From NCBI GenBank assembly GCA_020848275.1, contig JADLAK010000018.1:1-64000 (forward strand): DNA of 64,000 bases. Reading direction: 5' to 3'. Source of the stretch: Planctomycetota bacterium (GTDB taxonomy: Bacteria; Planctomycetota; UBA8742; UBA2392). The translations under genes were made by a program, and so were the position numbers. Positions 43,501-51,579 of the stretch are shown here, piece after piece (positions within the stretch are counted from its first letter, which is position 1; each line of letters starts with the position of its first letter). The notes below the pieces were generated by a model. That model saw only the letters and a list, made by a program, of their open reading frames with translations. It was not told where the DNA came from and searched no databases.

Positions 43501-44215
43501 TGTCGTGCGTGTTCCAGTCGAGCACGCGGATTTCCGGGTCGGTCTCGACGAAGAACTCGTGGTCCTCGCACTCGCCGCCGACGCAGGTTCCCGCGGGGCT
43601 GCCGAAGTTGCCGGGGCCGATGGCGAAAACTCCCGTGCTCAAAACGCCGTTCCACACACGCACGCGCACGCGGATGGACGGGCCGACGAGGATATCGGGC
43701 ATGCGAACCTTGAAGTAACTTGGATCGTTGATGCGAAACGGCTCGCTCGAAGCCACCGTGGCCGGCATCTGGTTGGCGCTGCCGCAGACGGCGTAGACGA
43801 CCTGTTCGCCGGCGTCGTCCCAATCGCCGTCGCTGTTGAAATCCATCCACACGCCAAGCACGTCCTGGCCGGCCAGCGCCGTCCAGCACACGACTTCAAG
43901 ATAGGCGTAACGCGGGTAAGGGCCCATGCCGCCGCCGCCGCTGGCGCGAATTTCCGTAAAACGCACACCGTCGTCGAAGTCGTCGCCCTTGATGCCGCCG
44001 GGCACCGGGTTGTTGGGCGCGGGCAACGCGGAGTCGTCTGTCATGCGACGGCCGATGTTGAGCCAGCGCGACGTGTTGGTGTATGTGAACGTGTGCTCGC
44101 ATGTGGGATAAGGGTCGGGGGCGTCGCCGTAATCGGCGGCAACGGGTACGACCTGGGCTGCGGCGGCTTGTGCGAATAGGACTAAGAAAAGGGCTGCGAG
44201 CGGCGAGCGGGACAT
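40583..44215 (-). CDS. large secreted repeat protein with C-terminal sorting tail
   Basis: 1210 residues. A signal peptide (MSRSPLAALFLVLFAQAAAAQ) is followed by a GEVED-type segment (GDAPDPYPTC ... DFDDGVRFT) and a parallel beta-helix (about 350-640: NNMVWDCGVGGVDIR, VRHNTVRARA). Beta-sandwich modules (about 800-1080) and a putative Ig domain (GGLAPYTWSIHDGSLPEGLVMSPGGVISG) follow. The extreme C-terminus is GGAACSGHESGG, a hydrophobic helix and RRRTRRT, the layout of CTERM sorting signals. It is a surface protein of unknown ligand. It contains one TTGAC-NN-GTCAA site. Confidence 0.8.
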   Translation of the reverse strand: MSRSPLAALFLVLFAQAAAAQVVPVAADYGDAPDPYPTCEHTFTYTNTSRWLNIGRRMTDDSALPAPNNPVPGGIKGDDFDDGVRFTEIRASGGGGMGPYPRYAYLEVVCWTALAGQDVLGVWMDFNSDGDWDDAGEQVVYAVCGSANQMPATVASSEPFRINDPSYFKVRMPDILVGPSIRVRVRVWNGVLSTGVFAIGPGNFGSPAGTCVGGECEDHEFFVETDPEIRVLDWNTHDIYNGDTHIRRALVNQAPNPIEIFVLNTAETLELGGDLLISSVTVSDEVNCTVALDPSFPAPILLSKLTEIYYLLEVTPTGDFCTFTLTMSHDDSSGQENPFVIHFWCGVGLTGNYDIDNSPGANADFADIGEAFDALEQRGVTDAVTFTVHEGVDPYVSNASYGLGIGNNMESDRGADAFIWGSWVNRGMIFRAAAGEHPVIDGSGAKFRFRNEEYHATVAIGHSYVSFEGIEVRGGEHFGIVMINEYLVSCHTSAVRGCRVHGIASGPGIAFVSIGQGRNMVVENNMVWDCGVGGVDIRSKPFAPNGPTYNVMAGSLAIWGGKDLVVRHNTVRARASNPGTTCAAISICEGRLANFSANILSQPDSAQPALYLLKQNDLSLLAERNCFHAASTRVRIEDGAASYNTLGAWQATGQDNYSVEANPQFRRTTDPVDLHIRGNSPLVDLIPTTGWLVTVDLDGDTRPQRGAIDIGADECPPDPAISINRAGAPVIDGGVDSVGAGLSPGVPTTFTYTIVNSGQGGLVLTGQPRVRLHNLVGCLATVLNPPALVAPNSSANFGLSVMATNGVFEFDIEILNNDPVHDVYNWHFEGNDPPVISVTVGGLAITKGAILSYPAGTTIASLGIQVRVDNPNAGELVALTGHVHNGVFRGIQDSEFCNVPVFAPYVITPTSGALDAPLGSSHLVTLIADDGRDSSVFTFTLEGEHAIMLLEVRQGGTDGTLLSTGASAGGTPRSFATRDIKADRSAPVQFTLRNIGTTTLAVYEPSLSGIGAGDYRVDLAGFQPSIPPGGASMFYISFDPVAVGTRNAQITLRHEATNEPTPFDIPLEGVAVDVPPVDILPVSFGAGRQFEDYPTMALASSGGLAPYTWSIHDGSLPEGLVMSPGGVISGYISANAGNYFAIVRVTDALGNHDEVAANIQVKVGQRANIGPGLAGKDGGAACSGHESGGWLAALALLAAAWVARRRTRRT
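41915..41926. repeat. TTGAC-CC-GTCAA palindrome
   Basis: Inside the large secreted-protein gene. Right flank extends as GTCAAGAC. Confidence 0.5.
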
Positions 44216-44354
44216 TCCGTTCTCCAGTGGCGGGCGATGGAGAACAAACTAGCCGATGTGCGATATTTTAGACTCAAAGTTTTGAACCTTGCATAACAGT
44301 TATGCAACGGTTTTAAAACCGGTGCGAAAACGCGAGACCCAACTACGTGAGGAT

Positions 44355-44402
44355 GTAGTTGCTGCTTCCAGCCGCAATGCTACGCCTTGAAGGCGCAGCT
44401 AC
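44355..44402. repeat. inverted pair of REP-like hairpins
   Basis: GTAGTT-GCTGCT-TCC-AGCCGC (44355-44377, +) faces GTAGCT-GCGCCT-TCA-AGGCGT (44402-44379, -). The TAG of the minus-strand GTAG is the stop codon of the gene ending at 44399. Confidence 0.55.
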
Positions 44403-45865
44403 TTCTCCAGTTGCCAGCGCAGCAGCGGGGCGGATTTGCCGGTAGTCCAAGGCGCGTAGAGGTTGCCTTCGCAAAGGTGCAGCGACACCGGCGACGTGCT
44501 TCCATTTTCGCCGCCGGGGCCCGACAGCGGCGTGATCGCCAGGTTTTCGTCAACCAGCACGCAATGCACGCTGATGTCCGTCCAGGTTGCGGCGGCGCGT
44601 TTGCCGTCCGATACGAAGCTCAGGCAGTCGCGGTCGAGGTCGCGGTCGCACTCGAGCACGCGCGTCAGCACGCCGTCCTTGAGCGCGCCGAGCGCCACGC
44701 GTTTGCCGACGAAACATTCGACCAGCACCACGTCGGCGAATTTCACGCCATCGCACCACTTCACTTCGTGCGGCGAGAATCCTTTTTCAAACGCGATCTC
44801 GACCAGCGCGTCGCCCTTGAGGATGAAATGGCGCGTGCCGGCCTTGAGCATGTAACTGACGATGAAGCCGTGCGCGTCGCAAGTGACGATGTTCGCGGCG
44901 GCCTCGACGGGCGGCGCCTTGATCTCGACCGCCTTGACGCCGTCGAGCCTGAAGAAACGCGCGCCGTAACCTTTTTCGCCGTAGCTGAAAACCGGCAGGA
45001 TGATTTGCTCGGCCGCGCCGTTGTGCACGGCCATGGCGTAGGCCCAGGTGCCGTCGAAAATTTCACCCGCGCCGTCGGTGATCCACCTGGAGACGCCGTC
45101 TTTGATGATCCACGAGCGGCACTTCTTTCCCGGCTCGCCGCAACTGCAGATCAGCCCGCTGCGGAAGTCATTGAACAGCACCTCGCCCGACGCGAAGTCG
45201 CTTTGCGGCGGCGTTGTGACGGGTTTGATGAACGCGCCATTGATCAAAAGTAATCGTTGGTGGCCGGGGGGAGGCTCAAGGCGAATTCTTCCGCCGGGGT
45301 CACATGAAAGCAGGCTGCTGTTCGGCAGTGCGTCGGTGAGTGGTTTCAACGCAGCGCCGGTAAGCAGGTACGGCGTTTCGGTCTTTTCGCCGGAGCCAAG
45401 CATGGCGACAATTTCGCCGGTGCTGGAACGCAGCCATTGCCCGCGCATTCGCGGCGACAAGGGCTTGCCGGCGGCGTCGCGCAGCGCCTGGGCTTTGTTG
45501 GCATCGACGCGGATGAACGCGCCGGGTTTCTCGGACGCGTCGCTGAGCCGGAAAATCGCGGGCTCGCCGGGCAGCACGCACTCGATAACCTTGGCTTCGA
45601 CCGCGGCGTTGCCCGCGCCGGTCACGCGCTGCGCGCTGTCGCCGTCAATCAACCAAAGGCTGAATCCCGCGCGGCCCAGCACCGTGGCGAGCGTTTTATC
45701 GCCGTGGGCCGTGAACGTCGCGTGCGGCGAGATCAGCGGTTTGGCGACGTCGGGCGACTCGAGCCCCGGCAGTTTTACCGCCGCGCCCGTGGTCGACGGG
45801 CCGGCCCACGCCGCGCTGCTTGCGGCGAACAAACAAAGCAACGCGAGGACAGGCCACGTTTTCAT
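44399..45865 (-). CDS. secreted protein of unknown function
   Basis: 488 residues with a signal peptide (MKTWPVLALLCLFAASSAAWA). The remainder is beta-rich with repeated strand pairs (FSLWLIDGDSAQRVTG, LLLINGAFIKPV, HFILKGDALVEIAF) like the protein at 1365-2897, so the two may be distant paralogues with a propeller-type fold. No catalytic motif. The stop codon is supplied by a REP element. It is followed on its transcript by nothing close. Confidence 0.65.
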   Translation of the reverse strand: MKTWPVLALLCLFAASSAAWAGPSTTGAAVKLPGLESPDVAKPLISPHATFTAHGDKTLATVLGRAGFSLWLIDGDSAQRVTGAGNAAVEAKVIECVLPGEPAIFRLSDASEKPGAFIRVDANKAQALRDAAGKPLSPRMRGQWLRSSTGEIVAMLGSGEKTETPYLLTGAALKPLTDALPNSSLLSCDPGGRIRLEPPPGHQRLLLINGAFIKPVTTPPQSDFASGEVLFNDFRSGLICSCGEPGKKCRSWIIKDGVSRWITDGAGEIFDGTWAYAMAVHNGAAEQIILPVFSYGEKGYGARFFRLDGVKAVEIKAPPVEAAANIVTCDAHGFIVSYMLKAGTRHFILKGDALVEIAFEKGFSPHEVKWCDGVKFADVVLVECFVGKRVALGALKDGVLTRVLECDRDLDRDCLSFVSDGKRAAATWTDISVHCVLVDENLAITPLSGPGGENGSTSPVSLHLCEGNLYAPWTTGKSAPLLRWQLEK

Positions 45866-45905
45866 GCGTTGAGGTAATAACGGCGCGCAGCGATTTCGGC
45901 CCGGA

Positions 45906-47996
45906 CTATTTGCCCGCAACGCGCTTGCGGCGGGCGACCAAAACAAGCGCAAGCACGGGCAGAAGCGGCCACAACGCGGTCTGCTTCGTACTGCAACCGC
46001 CGCCATCGCCGCCGCCGCCGGGGGGCGCGGGGGCAATCGGTGGTGCGACGGCTGCGTTGACCGTGAGCGTCGCCGCCGCGCTGGTATCGCTGCCGTTGGC
46101 GTTGGTGACGACGCAACGGAAGTTGTCGCCGTCGTCGGCGAGCGTCGTGTTGGCCAGCGTATAATTCGCGCTCGTGGCGCCGCTGATGTCCGCGCCGTTG
46201 CGCTGCCATTGGTAGCCCAGCGGTCCCGGGCCCGTTGCGCTGACGTTGAAGTGCGCGTCGTCGCCCTCGGTGACGGTTTCGTCGTCAGGATCGTTGGTGA
46301 TGGTCGGCGCGGCGCTGGGCACATTGACGGTCTCGAATACGCCTGTGCCGAGGTTGTAGTAGCTGCCGCTGCCGGAGACCTGAAGCCGCACCGGCCGCAC
46401 CATGTAGAAGTTGTCGCCCGCAAGCGGCGACGTGTCGGTGTAGGCAAGGCCGGCGATTGGCGACGGCGTCAGCAGCGTAAACGGCCCCTGCGCGTCGTCG
46501 GATCTATAAATGTAGTAGCCGCTCGCGTCGACCGATGCCGCCCAGTCGAGGTCTACCTCGCCCGCGGTGTGCGCACCCGACAGGGCCGAAACCGGCGCGA
46601 CAATGTGCATGCGCAGCGTTGGGTCGCCCATCAGGCCCATGTGCGAGCCGCGCGTGCCGCTTGAACTCGTGATCGGCGAAGGGTCGTTCATGGAGTATCG
46701 CGTGCTGTAGCCGATGGTTTCGCCCAGCGCCATCGGCCAGAACGACCACGAGGGCCGCCCGGCCCACGCGCACGTGAGCGTCCAGCCCGAGCACAGCGAG
46801 GCGCGCATGAAGTTGTTCTGGCTGTCCCAGTCGCCGTGGTAACTGCCAAACAGCATCGTGAAAATGTTGCGGTTGTCGCTGGTGTTGAAGGTGGTGGTGC
46901 TGCCCACGCCGCCCGCGCTGGTGTACGTGCCGCCGCCGCAACCGTAGCTCCATAGATAACCCGGCCCGGCGGCGTTTTGCGTGGTGAAGTAATCGTCGGC
47001 GGTGACGTTTGCGGCGCCGAACATCGGCGCGAAGTTGCGCCAGCCGCTGGAAGCGAACGCCTCGGGGTAACTGCCGTAGGCGAAGTTGTCGTCAATGACG
47101 GCGCGCTCCTGGCAGACGTTGGTCTTGACGCGGAACAAGTGGTTCTTCGCAAGGTAGTCCTGCGTCAGGTCGATTTCGGCGCCCGCAAATGCCGGCATGT
47201 TGGAGAGGTCAACGCGGCCTACGCAAAGTTCGAGATCGCCGGGAAAACTGCTCTGGTCGAATTTGCCGTCGCCGGGGATGTTGTGGTTCTCGGTGCGCGC
47301 GGCTGTCGCGTTATTTACGCTGGTGTCGGTCCAGGCCCCGTCGATGTCGCCGTAGTAACCGTCGCAGGGCCAGGCGCCCGCGTGGTCCGGGTGGCCGTCG
47401 CGCGCGATGTTGCCCGAATACGGCACGGGCACGTGGCCCAGCAGGATCAAGGTGTTCACGTTGGAGGGATCGGCGTTGTAATCGGCGACGACCAGGGCCT
47501 TGACCGACGCGACGGAATCGCCCGTGGACACATCGTGGCGGATGACCCGCCAGCCGTCGGCGACGAGGTCGAGTTCAAATGTTTGCAGCTCGCCGGCAAG
47601 CGCCGCGGCAACGTTGGAGGCTGCGACGAGGATGACCGTGCCGCGAGAGTGCAGCGCGGGAACCTCGATGCCTGCGCGGCAGAAGCCGCGGCCGCCGGGC
47701 GTGCCCGACTTGTCGAAACGATATTCGTAGGCCGTGGCGACTGCGACTGTGGTGTCCGTCCAGCCTGTATCGGCGCCCGCAAGTGTCGCGATCGAAGCGC
47801 CCCAACTCGAGGCGCCGGCAGCCCGCCGATACACGGTGTAGCCTGTGGCCCCGGCGTCAACGGGCCATGTGAAGGCGATCTGCGGCGGCGCGGCCTGGAC
47901 GGTGCAACTGACCTCGACGGCTGTCTGCCGCGTCTGCGCGTGCAGTGCTGCGGCGAGAATTGTGGTGACCAACGCTATTGCCAGTGCCCGGCCCAT
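45906..47996 (-). CDS. secreted protein with Ig-like domain and sorting tail
   Basis: 696 residues. A signal peptide (MGRALAIALVTTILAAALHAQ) precedes an Fn3-like stretch (PPQIAFTWPVDAGATGYTVYRRAAG) and a central alpha/beta region (about 100-470: LILLGHVPVPYSG ... YGDIDGAW ... LMGDPTLRMH), which resembles C25-type peptidase folds without a confirmed Cys/His pair. A second Fn3-like and an Ig-like domain (EGDDAHFNVSATGPGPLGYQWQRNG ... FRCVVTNANG) follow. The end is GGGGDGGGCS, a hydrophobic helix and ARRKR, the same type of sorting tail as the 1210-residue protein. Confidence 0.75.
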   Translation of the reverse strand: MGRALAIALVTTILAAALHAQTRQTAVEVSCTVQAAPPQIAFTWPVDAGATGYTVYRRAAGASSWGASIATLAGADTGWTDTTVAVATAYEYRFDKSGTPGGRGFCRAGIEVPALHSRGTVILVAASNVAAALAGELQTFELDLVADGWRVIRHDVSTGDSVASVKALVVADYNADPSNVNTLILLGHVPVPYSGNIARDGHPDHAGAWPCDGYYGDIDGAWTDTSVNNATAARTENHNIPGDGKFDQSSFPGDLELCVGRVDLSNMPAFAGAEIDLTQDYLAKNHLFRVKTNVCQERAVIDDNFAYGSYPEAFASSGWRNFAPMFGAANVTADDYFTTQNAAGPGYLWSYGCGGGTYTSAGGVGSTTTFNTSDNRNIFTMLFGSYHGDWDSQNNFMRASLCSGWTLTCAWAGRPSWSFWPMALGETIGYSTRYSMNDPSPITSSSGTRGSHMGLMGDPTLRMHIVAPVSALSGAHTAGEVDLDWAASVDASGYYIYRSDDAQGPFTLLTPSPIAGLAYTDTSPLAGDNFYMVRPVRLQVSGSGSYYNLGTGVFETVNVPSAAPTITNDPDDETVTEGDDAHFNVSATGPGPLGYQWQRNGADISGATSANYTLANTTLADDGDNFRCVVTNANGSDTSAAATLTVNAAVAPPIAPAPPGGGGDGGGCSTKQTALWPLLPVLALVLVARRKRVAGK

Positions 47997-48354
47997 GTTT
48001 GCCCCCGCAAAGCAGTCCCGAGAGTGTAACACCGGCGGGGTCTTGGAAAGTGGCCAGGTACGATTTGCGTTGCACGTCGGCGGCGATTTCCCCGATCAGC
48101 GCCAATCCGTCGTCTGATGGTTCGAACCGGCAAACGAGGTCGATGACGACGCGTTTGCCGACGGCCTGGTGATAGATCTCCGGGAGCCGCCCCGTCAGCG
48201 TGACGCGGACGTACATCTGGATTTTGTCTTTCAGCGCCAGCGCATGGTACGCGAAGTCATCCCACTCAAGGTAATCGGTGATCGTGAGGATGAGGAGGCC
48301 GGTGGCGAACTCCACGCCGATCATGTCGAAGATGTCGTTCTGTTCGACGGACAT
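47857..48354 (-). CDS. DUF6572-like protein, possibly run-on
   Basis: 165 residues. The first 105 (MSVEQNDIFDMIGVEFATGLLILTITDYLEWDDFAYHALALKDKIQMYVR ... VVIDLVCRFEPSDDGLALIGE) match the small DUF6572 family. The last 55 residues are Arg/Gly/His-rich and overlap the beginning of the next gene (47996) in another frame for about 140 bases, which suggests the original stop codon was lost. Function unknown. Confidence 0.6.
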   Translation of the reverse strand: MSVEQNDIFDMIGVEFATGLLILTITDYLEWDDFAYHALALKDKIQMYVRVTLTGRLPEIYHQAVGKRVVIDLVCRFEPSDDGLALIGEIAADVQRKSYLATFQDPAGVTLSGLLCGGKHGPGTGNSVGHHNSRRSTARADAADSRRGQLHRPGRAAADRLHMAR

Positions 48355-48377
48355 AGTTTCTATCGCGCTGCCTCTGG

Positions 48378-48707
48378 TCAGGCTGCCTTGGCGCGTTTGC
48401 GAATTTTGCGGGCGGCATCTACAGCGGGTTCAAAAGTGAGATGCACGCGCGCGTTCAGGGCTTTTGCCACCCGGCGTAACATACTGAGGGAGTGTCCTTC
48501 GTATCCCGGCGATTCAAGGCGACTAACCTGTTGCTGGGAGGTCTTGAGAAGCTTCGCAAGCTGCTTCTGTGAAAGTCCGGCTTTGTTGCGCAGCGCGGCG
48601 ATTTGCAGGGAAACATCCCATGCTTCCCCGGCTGCGTCAAAACGGGCCGCGAACTCGGGATCCTCTAGATGTTCCTCCAGGTACCGGTCAAAGTTTGTCT
48701 TGATCAT
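48378..48707 (-). CDS. higA: HigA-type antitoxin, XRE helix-turn-helix
   Basis: 109 residues. An N-terminal MIKTNFDRYLEEHLEDPEFAARFDAA precedes an XRE-family helix-turn-helix (AALRNKAGLSQKQLAKLLKTSQQQVSRLE), with a C-terminal VHLTFEPAVD strand. Such antitoxins bind both toxin and promoter. It overlaps the upstream toxin gene by four bases, the toxin-first order of HigBA. The palindrome at 49067-49082 is the likely operator. Confidence 0.88.
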   Translation of the reverse strand: MIKTNFDRYLEEHLEDPEFAARFDAAGEAWDVSLQIAALRNKAGLSQKQLAKLLKTSQQQVSRLESPGYEGHSLSMLRRVAKALNARVHLTFEPAVDAARKIRKRAKAA

Positions 48708-49057
48708 GGTGTGTTTCTTTCCACCCAGTCGCGCATGCGATCTCGTGCGGCTTCGTGGTCATGTGCCGCGATAGCTTGCCCTTTGTTGCGGATGCCATGC
48801 ACGAGGATGATCCGCTTGCCCCTGGTGAAGAACCAGAGAACACGAGTGTTCAACTTTCCCACGTGTCGAAGTTCAAAAAGGCCCTTTCCAATCGCTTTGG
48901 ACAACGGCTCCCGGTGATAAGTGCGGTTCCTTAACTTGGCCAATCCCGCGACCACCGCGGCAAAGTCACCGGGGTCCGATGCGCTTAGGGCGTCCAAAAA
49001 TTCCTGAACGGGACATCGCCCCGACGCCGATATGTAAAATTCTATGGAAAAGTCCAT
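48704..49057 (-). CDS. higB: HigB-type toxin (RelE/phage Gp49 family)
   Basis: 117 residues with the fold of ribosome-dependent mRNA interferases: CPVQEFLDALSASDPGDFAAVVAGLAKL, LSKAIGKGLFELRHVG and TRVLWFFTRGKRIILVHGIRNKGQA, which includes the basic and aromatic residues of the active site. It is encoded first, coupled to higA by ATGA. It would cut mRNA during translation when free of antitoxin. Confidence 0.88.
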   Translation of the reverse strand: MDFSIEFYISASGRCPVQEFLDALSASDPGDFAAVVAGLAKLRNRTYHREPLSKAIGKGLFELRHVGKLNTRVLWFFTRGKRIILVHGIRNKGQAIAAHDHEAARDRMRDWVERNTP

Positions 49058-49066
49058 CGGTGTGCC

Positions 49067-49082
49067 ACATCAATATTGATGT
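49067..49082. promoter_or_regulatory. HigBA operator palindrome
   Basis: ACATCAATATTGATGT, a perfect 16-bp palindrome centred about 18 bases before the higB start. AT-rich compared with surroundings, and well placed for HigA autorepression. Confidence 0.6.
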
Positions 49083-49087
49083 AAGAC

Positions 49088-50449
49088 CTATTTCGCCACG
49101 TTGACGGGTTTGCCCGAGAGAAGGTCCAGCGCCGCAACAACGAACCGGTCCTCGGCCCTGAACGCGCGGCGTTCGGCGTCGGTTTCGAGCAGGTCTTCCG
49201 AGTTGATGCGCAGGCGCTGCAGGTTGAACTTTTCGTAGATCAGGTCGGCTTCGGCCTTGTCGCGGTAGTTGATTTCGATGTGCGGCGCGATGCCCCCGCG
49301 CTCGCCGTTGACGCCGTTCTGGACTTTGCGGCCAAGGGGCGTGAAGTACTGCGTGGTGGTGATGTTCATCGAATAGGTCGGGTCGGTCTTGAGGCTGATC
49401 ACGGCCTGCACGAGGCCCTTGCCAAACGTGCGTTCGCCGATCACGACCGCGCGGCCCATGTCTTTCAGCGCGCCGGTGACGATTTCCGTGGCGCTGGCCG
49501 AGCTGCGGTCGACCAGCAGCACCAGCGGCAGTTGCGTGATCGCGCTTTCGTCGCGCGTGCGGTACTCCTTGTCGTCCTTGTGGTTCTCCGGCCGCGTGCT
49601 GCGCGTGAAGGTGATCAGCTTGTCTCTTTGCGCGATCAGCGAATCGACCAGCTCGACGGCGACCTCCACCTTGCCGCCGCCGTTGCCGCGCATATCGACG
49701 ATCAGCCCCTCGGCGCCCTGCGACGTCAGCGTGGCGACCGCCTCGACAAACAACTTCTTGTAGGTGTTGCTATTGAAATCGGAGATGCGCAGGTAGCCGA
49801 ACTTGCGCCCGTCGCGCGTTTCAATGTGCACATCGTGCACGCTGTAGCTCGTGATCTCGCCGCGCTTGATCAGGATGTCCACGCGCTGGGCTTTTTCGTC
49901 GCGGCCGTTGGCGCCGCCGCCGCCGCGCAGGACTGTCAGCACCACGCTGGTGTCCGGCAGTTCGTTGCGGATGCGCTTGTGGATTTCATCGGCGGGGCGG
50001 CCGAGGCACGAATAGCCGTCGACGGCGATCACGACGTCGCGCACCATCATGCCCGCGCGCTCGGCGGGGCCGTCGCGGTTGAGGCTGCGGATGAACAGGC
50101 TGCCGTCGGGGTTGTTGCGCAGCGTCGCGCCGATGCCGTAGAAACTTCCCTTGAGCTGCATTTCCTGCTCGCGCGCCTCCAGAGGCGGATTCACACGCGT
50201 GTACTTGTCGCCCAGGGCTTCCGCGGCGCCGACCAGCGCGCCGTTGCCGATCTTGAGGGGTTCCGCGTCGCCGTCCCAGCGCGTCATCAGGTTGTCGCGT
50301 ACTTCCATATACAGCGCGATTTCCTTGTCGAGGCCTTCGCGTTTTGCGGCGTCGGCCTGCGCCGGCTGGCCGAAGAAATGCAGCACAAGCACGCCGCCGA
50401 TGACGATTACCGGCAGAAACGCGAAAGTGAGGAGGAAGTAACGATTCAT
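49088..50449 (-). CDS. S41-family C-terminal processing protease
   Basis: 453 residues. An N-terminal transmembrane anchor (YFLLTFAFLPVIVIGGVLVLHFF) precedes a PDZ domain (about 105-200: GIGATLRNNPDGSLFIRSLNRDGPAERAGMMVRDVVIAVDG) and the S41 catalytic core: YLRISDFN, GLIVDMRGNGGGKVEVAVELV, VLLVDRSSASATEIVTGALKD with the nucleophile Ser, and GERTFGKGLVQAVISL with the general-base Lys. The Ser-Lys dyad is complete. It acts outside the membrane on C-termini of exported proteins. Confidence 0.94.
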   Translation of the reverse strand: MNRYFLLTFAFLPVIVIGGVLVLHFFGQPAQADAAKREGLDKEIALYMEVRDNLMTRWDGDAEPLKIGNGALVGAAEALGDKYTRVNPPLEAREQEMQLKGSFYGIGATLRNNPDGSLFIRSLNRDGPAERAGMMVRDVVIAVDGYSCLGRPADEIHKRIRNELPDTSVVLTVLRGGGGANGRDEKAQRVDILIKRGEITSYSVHDVHIETRDGRKFGYLRISDFNSNTYKKLFVEAVATLTSQGAEGLIVDMRGNGGGKVEVAVELVDSLIAQRDKLITFTRSTRPENHKDDKEYRTRDESAITQLPLVLLVDRSSASATEIVTGALKDMGRAVVIGERTFGKGLVQAVISLKTDPTYSMNITTTQYFTPLGRKVQNGVNGERGGIAPHIEINYRDKAEADLIYEKFNLQRLRINSEDLLETDAERRAFRAEDRFVVAALDLLSGKPVNVAK

Positions 50450-50507
50450 GGTGACGCGCGGTCCTGCGTAGTCGAACGACTGTGGATACAGCGGGAGTGC
50501 ATTCTAC

Positions 50508-50583
50508 GGGTATTAGGTGTTGGGTGTTAGGTGTTAGGAAAGGCAAAACTGCGCCACCCCCAAGACCCAAGACCTAGAACCTA
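50508..50583. repeat. word-palindrome G
   Basis: TATTAGGTGTTGGGTG-type left arm (50508-50538) and CCCAAGACCCAAGACC-type right arm (50557-50583). The right arm overlaps the stop codon of the rhomboid-like gene. Confidence 0.6.
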
Positions 50584-51579
50584 TTTCTTCTTCTTCCCCC
50601 GTTCGTCCAGAAACTTCTTTTCCGACTTCGACAGCGCGCCGATGCCCTTTTCGCTGATTTTGGCCAGCAGCGTGTCGACCCTGGCCCTGTCGCGGTCGTT
50701 CGCCTCGCGTTGTTCGCGTTCGTGGCGCGCGTCGTCGCTGCGCTGTTCCAGCGATTGTTTCAGGCTGCGCTCCAGCGGGTCGGCGTCGGGCTCCATGCCG
50801 CTTTGGGTGACGCCGCCGCGCGAAAGTGCGGCGAGAGCGGGCAGGCGATTGCGCTTCTTGAGGTAGATCATGTACGCGGCGCTGACGGCAATGGCAAAGA
50901 CCCCGTGCGTCGGGCTGGTGACGACGCCCTGCGAAACCGCGGCGCTCAGGGTTTGCCAGACCACAAGGACGCAGACTGCGCCGATCACGAAGTTGCGCAG
51001 CCGCCAGTTGAAAAACGTGCGCGCGTCGGGCGCAAGCCAGATCAGCGACGCGAAAAGCGCCATCAGGCCCGCGTCAGCGCCCATGATCAGCACCAACCGC
51101 CCTCGAAGGATGAACGGGTCGACGGCGCAGGACGCGACGGCGCCGAGGATGCTCGAGACCACGATCAGGCCGATGAAGCGGCGCAGGCCGAGGAATTGTT
51201 CGACCAGGCGGCCGACGACGTAGACGCCGATCAGCGTGAACACGAACTGGATCAGCGATGGCGCAAGCAGCCAATGCGTGAGCAGTTTCCAGGGCGCGGG
51301 TTTTTCAAAGCCCGGCGCAAAGGGTGCTATGTCTTGCGGCGTCAAGACAAAGATGTCGTGGATCAGGCCGGGTTGGCCGCTGCGCGCTTCGCCGCCGAGT
51401 GACTGCTGAACGGCCATAAAAAAACGCGTGTCGACGTAATCGAGGTGGCCGCCGACGACCGCCGCGGAGAGGTACACGACGCCCAACGCAATCAGCAGCG
51501 CAAACGTGCCGCGCGGAATGCCGCTGGAAAGCTCAATTCCCGGCCTGCTTTGAAAGTAATCGCGATCTTCGTAGCCCAT
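50581..51579 (-). CDS. rhomboid-fold membrane protein lacking catalytic serine
   Basis: 332 residues with about six membrane helices. It has the overall pattern of rhomboids, including a His-containing helix 6 (SPTHGVFAIAVSAAYMIYL). The serine motif G-x-S-G is replaced by GADAG (Asp169), so proteolysis is not expected. The C-terminal 70 residues (VDTLLAKISEKGIGALSKSEKKFL) match the small helical tail common to planctomycete-type rhomboids. The start is taken at the ATG (51579) rather than a TTG three codons earlier. Confidence 0.8.
   Translation of the reverse strand: MGYEDRDYFQSRPGIELSSGIPRGTFALLIALGVVYLSAAVVGGHLDYVDTRFFMAVQQSLGGEARSGQPGLIHDIFVLTPQDIAPFAPGFEKPAPWKLLTHWLLAPSLIQFVFTLIGVYVVGRLVEQFLGLRRFIGLIVVSSILGAVASCAVDPFILRGRLVLIMGADAGLMALFASLIWLAPDARTFFNWRLRNFVIGAVCVLVVWQTLSAAVSQGVVTSPTHGVFAIAVSAAYMIYLKKRNRLPALAALSRGGVTQSGMEPDADPLERSLKQSLEQRSDDARHEREQREANDRDRARVDTLLAKISEKGIGALSKSEKKFLDERGKKKK

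Noticed and set aside
42510..43889. 459-codon minus-strand frame overlapping the large secreted protein in another frame
   Set aside because: Arg/His/Gly-rich out-of-frame translation of repetitive GC-rich codons.
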